Source: an uncultured Eubacteriales bacterium (GTDB taxonomy: Bacteria; Bacillota; Clostridia; Oscillospirales; Oscillospiraceae). Taken from it: DNA of 18,011 nucleotides. Below are positions 7,109 through 15,800 of the stretch, piece after piece. Below the pieces are notes generated by a model. It was not told where the DNA came from. It worked only from the letters and a program-made list of their open reading frames with translations, and ran no database searches. The stretch's first letter is position 1. The number at the start of each line of letters is the position of its first letter. Where the stretch lies: positions 1-18,011 of the forward strand of contig USDP01000012.1 of assembly GCA_900553545.1 (NCBI GenBank). The letters run 5' to 3'. A program made the translations under genes and the position numbers.

Positions 7109-8830
7109 ATGATTCAAAAAAGCCATGACGACCGCATGCTCTGGGCGCAGTTCGACGCCCTCGAAATGGGCACCGGCTGGGAGGATACCGACATCCTCAA
7201 GCCGCAGATTATGATCGAGAGCGTATACGGCGATTCCCACCCGGGCAGCTACCACCTGAACCAGATGGTAGAGCAGGCGGTTTACGGCGTATACCAGTGC
7301 GGCGGCAAGCCGGCCAAGTACTACGCTACCGACATCTGCGACGGCTGCGCGCAGGGTCACGACGGCATGAACGTCGTTCTGGCGTCCCGCGAGGCCATCG
7401 CCAACCTGGTAGAGGTTCACGCCTCCGCGGTTCCGTGGGACGGCATGATCCTCTCGTCGAGCTGCGACAAGTCTATCCCGGCGCACCTCAAGGCCGCAGC
7501 CCGCATGGATATTCCGGCCATCTTCATGCCGGGCGGCTCCATGCGCCCCGGTCCGAATATGACGACCTCTCTGGTCGCGGGCGACATTTCCCTGCGCCAG
7601 AAGCGCAAGGACGCCATCACCCCGCAGGAGGTCCGCGACTACAAGCTGACCGGCTGTCCGTCCGTCGGCGCGTGCACGTTCCTCGGTACGGCTTCCACCA
7701 TGCAGTGCATGGCTGAGGCGCTCGGTCTGACTCTCCCCGGCGCGGCGCTCGTTCCGGCTACCATGCGCGACCTGCTCCAGTATTCGCGCTATGCCGGCCG
7801 CAAGATCATGGAGCTGGTCGAAAAGCAGATCACGCCGTCCAAGATCCTGACCCCCGCAGCGTTCAAAAACGCTATCATCGTGCATTCTGCCATCGGCGGC
7901 TCGACCAACGGCACCATTCATCTCCCGTCTATCGCAAGAGAGCTCGGCTATGATCTGCCGATCGAGCTGTTCGACGAGATCAACCATAAGGTCCCGCATC
8001 TGGGCAACATCAATCCGTCCGGCACCCATCTGACCGAAGCGTTCTGGTTCGCCGGCGGCGTACCGATGGTACAGTGGCTGCTGCGCGATATGCTCGATCT
8101 GGACGTCATGACCGTCACCGGCAAGACGCTGGGCGAGAACCTCGAGGATCTGCACAAGGACAACTGGTTCGAGCGCAACCTCGGTTATCTGCATAACTAC
8201 GGTCTCGAGCGCGATCAGGTCATCTTCCCGGTGGACAAGGCGCCGGAAAAGGGCTCGGTCGCTATCCTGAAGGGCAATATCGCTCCCGAGGGCAGCGTGC
8301 TCAAATACTCCGCCTGCGCAAACAATCAGCGTGAGGTCGTCAACGCCAAGGCTCGTGTATTCAATCACGAGGAGGACGCACACGATGCTGTCGTCAACAA
8401 CGAGATCAACCCGGGCGAAGTCATCATCATCCGCTACGAAGGCCCGCGCGGCTGCGGCATGCCGGAAATGCTGATGACCACCGAGGCCATTGTCTGCGAC
8501 GAGCGCATCAACGGCTCGGTCGCTCTGATCACGGACGGCCGCTTCTCCGGCGCGACCCGCGGCGCGGCGATCGGCCATGTCAGCCCGGAGGCTGCTGCCG
8601 GCGGCCCCATCGCCTTCATCGAGGACGGCGACCTGATCTCCTACAGCGTCAAGGACCGCACCATCAACCTGACCGGCATCCACGGCGTGCCCTGCACGCT
8701 CGAGGAGGCGGACAAGGTGCTTGCAGAGCGCGCCAAGGCGGGCATCCTGCCGCGCGAACCCCGCAAGGGCTTCTACAAGCTGTACACCGACCACGCGCTT
8801 TCCGCAATGAAGGGCGCAGGTCTGGAATAA
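7109..8830 (+). CDS. IlvD/EDD-family sugar-acid dehydratase
   Basis: A 573-residue Fe-S dehydratase of the dihydroxyacid/6-phosphogluconate dehydratase family, cytoplasmic. It would remove water from an aldonic acid to give a 2-keto-3-deoxy acid. Family motifs are present: YATDICDGCAQGHDGM (about 72-87), LSSSCDKSIPAHL (115-127, Cys119), GCPSVGACTFLGTASTMQ (182-199, Cys183 and Cys189), and near the C-terminus the GPRGCGMPEM and DGRFSGATRG stretches. At the first cluster position the protein has glycine (HPG, Gly46) where [2Fe-2S] members carry cysteine, so a [4Fe-4S] cluster is more likely; this is an inference. ATG 7109 follows GGAGGAAAGG. Biosynthetic IlvD is a possible alternative, but the context (GntP permease, SDR, keto-deoxy-acid aldolase, no ilv genes) favours catabolism. 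A strong hairpin terminator follows. Confidence 0.88.
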   Translation: MIQKSHDDRMLWAQFDALEMGTGWEDTDILKPQIMIESVYGDSHPGSYHLNQMVEQAVYGVYQCGGKPAKYYATDICDGCAQGHDGMNVVLASREAIANLVEVHASAVPWDGMILSSSCDKSIPAHLKAAARMDIPAIFMPGGSMRPGPNMTTSLVAGDISLRQKRKDAITPQEVRDYKLTGCPSVGACTFLGTASTMQCMAEALGLTLPGAALVPATMRDLLQYSRYAGRKIMELVEKQITPSKILTPAAFKNAIIVHSAIGGSTNGTIHLPSIARELGYDLPIELFDEINHKVPHLGNINPSGTHLTEAFWFAGGVPMVQWLLRDMLDLDVMTVTGKTLGENLEDLHKDNWFERNLGYLHNYGLERDQVIFPVDKAPEKGSVAILKGNIAPEGSVLKYSACANNQREVVNAKARVFNHEEDAHDAVVNNEINPGEVIIIRYEGPRGCGMPEMLMTTEAIVCDERINGSVALITDGRFSGATRGAAIGHVSPEAAAGGPIAFIEDGDLISYSVKDRTINLTGIHGVPCTLEEADKVLAERAKAGILPREPRKGFYKLYTDHALSAMKGAGLE

Positions 8831-8839
8831 AAAAACACT

Positions 8840-8880
8840 CAAGACCGCCGGAATGCTTTCTGCTTCCGGCGGTCTTGCTT
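8840..8880 (+). terminator. Intrinsic terminator ending the sugar-acid cluster
   Basis: A perfect 14-bp stem (CAAGACCGCCGGAA with TTCCGGCGGTCTTG, 10-base loop) starts 9 bases after the dehydratase stop. The downstream T-run is short (CTTTA). On the opposite strand the stem is followed by AGTG and then seven T, so it may work in both directions. Confidence 0.8.
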
Positions 8881-8914
8881 TACGGCGCCGCCGCTCAGAG
8901 TGTCATATCTTTAT

Positions 8915-9000
8915 GGTTTTGCCGCCGGTTGCAAAACCCAGCGTCATAAGTTATAATAGAGGTGTCAAAACCTATATTCAAAACTCGCGGTGTCAAAACC
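8915..9000. repeat. Four CAAAACC-core repeats around the recombinase promoter
   Basis: GGTTTTGC (8915-8922) and GCAAAACC (8931-8938) form a perfect inverted pair. GGTGTCAAAACC then occurs twice as an exact 12-bp direct repeat (8961-8972 and 8989-9000, 28 bases apart). The copies bracket the promoter and run to 20 bases before the recombinase start codon. Small serine recombinases typically bind short repeats of this sort in res or inversion sites beside their own gene. An autoregulatory operator is the simpler alternative. Confidence 0.65.
8929..8957 (+). promoter_or_regulatory. Promoter of the serine recombinase
   Basis: TTGCAA (8929-8934), a 17-base spacer and a perfect TATAAT (8952-8957). 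The -35 overlaps the inverted CAAAACC pair and the expected start site falls in the first direct repeat, so binding of the recombinase would block transcription. Confidence 0.6.
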
Positions 9001-9020
9001 GGGAAAACGGGGGAATTCAT

Positions 9021-9611
<591 letters not shown>

Positions 9612-9629
9612 GCGCAGCATCTCGGGCCG

Positions 9630-9672
9630 AAACGCCCCTATATATATAATAACGTATAGCAGGCGTTTTTTT
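9630..9672 (+). terminator. Terminator of the recombinase gene
   Basis: AAACGCC (9630-9636) pairs with GGCGTTT (9662-9668), with an inner CTATA/TATAG stem, followed by a run of seven T (9666-9672). The loop region is AT-rich. Confidence 0.65.
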
Positions 9673-9688
9673 CGATCAGTGCAGAAAG

Positions 9689-9719
9689 GCTGCCGGAGAT
9701 CGCTCCGGCGGCTTTTTTT
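9689..9719 (+). terminator. Second, strong intrinsic terminator
   Basis: GCCGGAG-atcg-CTCCGGC (9692-9709), extended by G-C and wobble pairs on both sides, is followed by seven T (9713-9719). Together with the preceding hairpin it insulates the giant gene from the recombinase. A short GCAC/GTGC stem flanked by T7 and A7 follows at 9713-9740. Confidence 0.88.
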
Positions 9720-9782
9720 GCGCACTGCCGTGCAAAAAAACGGTGAAAAGGACGGGAAACGGTGCTCGAATGCCGTCGATGC

Positions 9783-9811
9783 TTGACAGGAAAAAACGGA
9801 ATTGCTAAAAT
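9783..9811 (+). promoter_or_regulatory. Promoter of the giant prepilin-like gene
   Basis: Perfect TTGACA (9783-9788), a 17-base spacer and TAAAAT (9806-9811), a near-consensus sigma-70 promoter. It lies in an AT-rich stretch between the double terminator and an AAAGGAGG ribosome site (9862-9869). Confidence 0.75.
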
Positions 9812-9877
9812 ATAAAATGGATAAATTGGTGCAGTATTCCCCTGCTTCTGTACCGGAACGGAAAGGAGGCAGCGATC

Positions 9878-12800
9878 ATGACGAAACGGCGCGGAAAAGG
9901 CGGCTTTACCCTGGTAGAGCTGGCTGTTACGCTGGTCATTATGAGCATCCTGTTCGCCATCGCTGTCCCGAACCTGCTCGGGTATATCCACCTGTCGCAG
10001 TTCCGCAGGAACGAGTCCTGCGCAAAGACCATGTATCTGTCCGCGGAATCCGCGCTGACGTACTGCCGCACCGGCGGCGAATGGGAGTCGTTCCGCAGAC
10101 GGGTGAAGGACGAGGGCGTGCTCAACCGGTCGTTCGACGAGGCGGACGGGGAGCAGAAAAAGCTCAGCGGCCGAATCTACGGCATCCGTCTGGATGCGGA
10201 CGAATATGCCTCGGGCGAACTGTCGGGCGACGGCAGTCTCGTCGACGAGCTGCTTTCGCAGGATACCTATGACAAAAGCCTGCTGAACGCCGCGATCTGC
10301 ATCGAGATCGACGTGGAAAGCGGTCATGTCTACTCGGTCTTTTACGGCACGAGCTGCAAGGGACTGTACTACGGCTCGAACGCGCTCAGCCAGCCGGCGG
10401 AGCTGTCCGGCGAATGGCTGGACATGGACAGCCGCGCCAGCTACGACCTCCGACGCGCAGAGCGTCTTGGCTATTACTCGGTGCAGGACGCGGTGAACGT
10501 CGTCAATCTGGACGCGGCAAAGCTCAAGATCACCTCGATCAATCTGGTCAACGGCGAAACGCTCTCGCTGGGCTGGTCGAGCAGCGTCAGAGCGCAGAAC
10601 AGGGCGAACGTATATTATGAGGTGAAGCTGTACAGCAGCGCGGACGAGGCGCGGCTGCTGACCATCCGTGTCCCGGGCAGCGCCCTCAAAACCGGCGCGC
10701 AGCCGCTCGAGGTCACGGCCGAGGACGGCACAAAGAAAAACTATACCTTCCCGATAGAGTACGACCAGACCGCCGGGCGTGCTTCTCTGGTGCTGGACGG
10801 CATGATGAACGCGCAGCTGTACAGCAGGCTCGATGAGCTGTCGGACAAGGACAAGGCGGCCTTTCTCCAGAGCAGCAGCACCAGCATCACGCGCTTCGGC
10901 GGCACACTCGCCGCACCGGCGGAGGTCTACGCGACCGTGCAGGCCTTCCCCGACCCGAACGCGGCATACGACAGCGGCGAGATGTACCAGAAGAGCGACG
11001 CCATCGACTCGAACCGCGCCAATACGCTCTTCGGCGACGGCACGAGCGCCGACGGCGCCGAATGCGAGATCAAGGCCTTCCGCCATCTGTCCAACATCCG
11101 TTATACGGATACGGCGGCTGAATTTTCCGTTGCCGCGCGTTCGCTCGACTGGACGAGCGACAGCGTAAGGGTCTACGGCACAGCCGCCCACGGCGCGCTC
11201 ACGGTCTCCTCCGGCACGGACATCGGCTTTCCGAGCATCCCGGAGCTGAAAACCGGTCAGACGCTGAACGGCGCGGGCGGTCTGCTGAACCGCATCGCCG
11301 CCGTATTCACCGGCGGAAACGCTGTCAGCAGCCTCCGGCTGGATGATACCTCGATCGACGCGAACGCGGAGTATCTCGGTCTGTTTCAGAAAAATTCCGG
11401 CACGATACGCGGTCTGCGCCTGCTCTCTCCGCAGGTGGACGTCTCCTCGGCCACGCTCAGGGGCGTCGGCGCGGTCTGCGGCTACAGCCGCGGCTCTCTC
11501 GAGGGCGACAGCGTGGACGGCGCAGACGCGAGGGTGCGTGCGGCGCTGACGGCGGCAAATGCCGAGGGCATCGGCGGCGTCGCGGGCGTCATCGAAGGGA
11601 ACGGAACGATAACCGGCCTGTCTGTCTCGGGCGCTGTGACCGGCACCCTGCCGGTCTCCGGCGAGGCGCGCGGCATCGGCGGCATCGCGGGCAGCCTTAC
11701 TGTGTCCGGCACGGCCGTCAAAAACCTCACGAGCCGCGCTTCTGTCACGGGCAACCGCTCGGCCGGCGGCATCGCAGGCTATCTTGCGGGCAGCGGCCAG
11801 CCGACCAGACAGGATCTGCTCGACTGCACGAACGAGGGTCTGGTCCTCAGCAGCGCGGACGCGGACGAGACCTCGCTCGCAGGACGGTACATCGGCGGCA
11901 TCGTCGGCTACGCCTATCATGCCTCGCTCGGCGGCTGCACCAGCCGGGCAGGCCGTGCGGCGGACTACGAATATACGCAGGCCGACCGGAGCAGGCTTCG
12001 CGGCAGGTATGTCGGCGGCATCGTCGGCTACAGCGACGGCAGCGTGCTGTATCGCTGCTCCACCGGGGCGGACGGCTATGTGCTCGGAAGCGAATACGTC
12101 GGCGGCATCGTCGGCGGCGCGAACGAGGGCGCGAACAGGCTGCTGCTGCATGACGGCACGGCCCGCGTCACCGCGAACGCCGCCTGCGTCATCGGCAACT
12201 CCTATGTCGGCGGCATCATCGGCCGCAACAGCGGCGGCTCCGTCATCGAAAACTGCGTCAATACCGGCGTCGCGGCAGGCTATCAGGCGTATATCGGCGG
12301 CATCTGCGGCGCAAACGAGAAAAACGCGGCCATCGTAAACTGCGCGAGCTACGTTTCGGACACCGACGGCGCGGTCTACCGGCGCGTCACCGGCTGGGGC
12401 GCGACCGGCAGCTATGCGGGCGGCCTGACCGGCTACAACGGCGGCAGCATCGTCTTTGACAAAAAAAGCGTCGTCTCCACGCGCAGCGTGGCGGGCATCG
12501 TGGTCGGCAGGGACTACGTCGGCGGTCTGGTCGGCTATAACGATGCAGACGGCACGATCGACGTCGATTATACCCTGATCGGCGGCAGCGTTTTCGCCTC
12601 CGGCGACTGCGCCGGGGGGCTTGCCGGTCTGAACGCCTCGACCTCGCTGCTCGGGCAGACGCTGACCGTCAAACCGGCCAGCGTGCAGGGGCGGTACTAT
12701 GTCGGCGGCGCGATCGGTGCGAACGTGGTCGATCCGGACACGGACATCACGGTCGGCGGTCTCCGGGTCGACAACAGCCTCGGCTCGGTCACCGCAGAGG

Positions 12801-15800
12801 CGTTCTGCGGCGGTCTGATCGGCTATCAGCGCACCTACACGGAAAAGGACCGGGCAGGCCGGGCGCTGGCCGCTCTCCTGCCGGGCATCGCGGAGAACGG
12901 GGACAATGTGCCGGGCGCTGTGACGCCCTCCACCAATCCGCACACCGTCACCATCACCTCGGACGCCAACCGGGAGGGTCAGCTGACGCAGGCCTCGGGC
13001 AACATGACCATCCGCGCGTATGCGTATGCGGGCGGCATCGTCGGCTGCGGAGAGCCGCAGAGCCGGATGCAGGTGGTCGGCTGCCTGAACGCGGGCGGCT
13101 TCGACCGTCCGGCGGACGGCGTATTCCCGGACAGCAGGCTGAAAACCGGTGTCAATCTCGCGGCCTATCTGCGCACGCAGGGCCATGAGGACGCGGCGCG
13201 GACGCTGTCCGATGAGCCGGGCGCGGATACGCTCCGCGTTTCCATCGTCGGCGGCATCGTCGGCGTGGGCGGCAAAAACCATGTGGTCGACCGCTGCGCC
13301 AGCAGGGGCACGATGAACGGTCTGGACGCCATGGGCGGCGTGGTCGGTCTGAACGAGGGTCTGATCACGGACTGCACGCTGTCCGGCAGCATGGGCAGCG
13401 CAACGCAGGATTATATCGGCGGCATCGCGGGTCTGAATGTCGGCGCGATCGAAAACTGCACCGCCGGGAAAAACTGCACCGTCACCGGACGCACTGCGGT
13501 CGGCGGCATCGTCGGCTATAACCTCAGCGGCGGACGGGTGCAGAACTGCACCGGCAGCGCGAACGTCAGCGGCACAGGCCGCGTCGGCGGCATCGCGGGC
13601 GAAAACGGCGGCGAGATCGTGCTTTCGGGCGCGAAGGCGGGCGCGCGGCGCGTCACTGGCACCGGAAGCGGCGTCGGCGGCGTGATCGGCGTGAATGCCG
13701 CGACCGGCACGCTCCGCGCGGCGGACGACAGCGCACAGGGCGACGTCATCGCCGCGGACTGCGGACTGACCGTGCGCGGCGGCAGCAAGGTCGGCGGCAT
13801 CGCCGGCATCAACCGCGGCACGCTCGGCGGCGTGAGCGGCAGCTGTCTGACCAGTCAGGCGGCGGAGGTCCGCGCCGAGTCCGGTCTCGCAGGCGGCATC
13901 GCCGGTGCGCAGGAGGGCGCGGCGGCTCGTCTGTGCTTCGCGAAAAACCTCGGTCGGGTCACGGCGAACACGGGCGCGGCGGGCGGCATCGTCGGCATCG
14001 GCAGCGCCGGGAGCACGGTCGAGAACTGTTACGGCGACGGCAGCGTCGCCAGCAGCGACGGCTACGCCGGCGGCATCGCGGGCGAAAACCTCGGCCGCAT
14101 TCAGGACTGCGCGGTCGGCAGCGGCGGCGCGGCGGTAACGCTCACCACGCGCAGCCGGACGGCGGCGGGCGCGGTCTGTGCGGTCAACCACAAGGGCGGC
14201 ACGGTCAGCGGCGCGGAAATCGGCGGCCGGGTCACGATCTCCGGCAGCGCCTTCCTGCTCGGCGCGCTCGTCGGCGACAACTGCGGCACGGTCGCGGACG
14301 CCGAGGTCACGCAGCAGCCGGAATACGACGTTTCCGCGAGTGCTTTACAGGTCGGCGGCGCGGTCGGCATCAACCGGCCGGGCGGCACGGTCCGCTCTGT
14401 CCGCGTCACCTCAGATTTCAAGGGCTTTTCCCGCTATCAGTACCTCGGCGGCGTGGTCGGTCAGAACTGCGCGCCCTCGTCCGACGGCACGGCGGCCGGA
14501 CAGGTGGAAAACTGCACCTATTCGGGCGCGATCACCGAGGGAAAGAGCGCCGCGGCCAACTGCTACGGCGGCATCGCCGGCGTCAACGGCGGTCTGCTGA
14601 GCGGAAATACGGTCTCCGCGCTGACGCTGACGGCGGACGGCGTGTACACCGCGACCGCCACCAGCTCGGCCGCCGACAAGGAGCGCCTGTCCACGCACAT
14701 CGGCGGCATCGCGGGCAAGAACGATACGACCGGCATCATCGAGCAGTGCTACATAGACAATACCAGAACCGGCTCGATCACGGTCAAAAACGGCATGGTC
14801 GGCGGCGTGACCGGCTATAACAAGGGCACGGTCGCCCTGTCCGGCGACGGGAGCACCGAAGCCTTAATGACGGGCGTCCGCGAGGTGAGCGGTCTGCTCG
14901 CGAACGCGAAAGACCTGTCGGCGGACAGCAGCTGGGTCAAATGGAAGGACGGCGCGGACATCGAGGCGCTGACCTATGCTTCGAGCGGAAAATCGGTCGC
15001 GCAGGGACGCACCATGCAGATCATCGTCACGGGAAACGGCAGTCTCGGCGGCATCGCGGGCTGCAATGCGCCGTCCGGCGCGCTCGATCGCTGCGTCAGC
15101 GGCGACTGGCTGCTCGTCAACCGTTCGGACAGCATCAGCGTCGGCACCGGCGGCATCATCGGCATGAACGAGAGCGAGAAGGACCTGTCCTTCCTGCTCA
15201 ACCGGGCGTTCGTCGGCCGTCAGCTCCGAAGCGCCAACACCAACCGCTTCGCCGGCGGCATCATCGGCACCCAGACCAACCGCACGACGGCCGACTGGCT
15301 GATCGAGGGCTGCATCAACTACGGAACGGTCTACGGCTGCCTGTCGCACTACTCGGGCGGCATCATCGGCCAGTGGACGAACAACGGCGGCACGCTCGAG
15401 CGCTGCTACAACTACGGCAATCTCCAGACCACCTTCCAGGCGAACTGGGTAGGCGCGTCGGGCGGCATCGTGGCGCAGCTGTATCACGCCGCCTCCGGTC
15501 AGGACTTCAACATCCTCAGCTGCCAGAACCACGGCAGTCTGTACGGACGGAACGGACGGAGCGTCGACGACTGCGCGAACGACAGCGGCGGCATCCTCGG
15601 CAACGTCACGGCCTACGCCGCCGACGCCGGAAAGGGTCAGGCGTTCACGATCAATGTCGCGGACTGCGTCAACGGCCCGGGCGTCGAGATCTATTCGGGC
15701 TCCATGGCCTCCGGCATCGTCGGCTTTTTCTCGGCGGACGGCGTGGCGAATATCACGGACAACCACCGGGCACAACAGCTCATCACCAATGCGACCGAGA

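Noticed and set aside
7073..8842. 589-codon minus-strand frame opposite the dehydratase
   Set aside because: Shadow of the IlvD/EDD-family gene; it has no ribosome site or family similarity.
9720..9740. Possible recombinase site (GTGCAAAAAAACGGTG) as partner of the 8915-9000 repeats
   Set aside because: Similarity to GGTGTCAAAACC is limited to a short A-run and flanking G/C; it is better explained as the tail of the terminator region.
9638..14191. 1517-codon open frame on the minus strand opposite the giant gene
   Set aside because: Its translation is a low-complexity run of A, D, R and V with no recognisable domain and it crosses two terminators and the promoter at 9783. It is a by-product of GC-rich codon use and GGC/GCC-rich repeats on the other strand.
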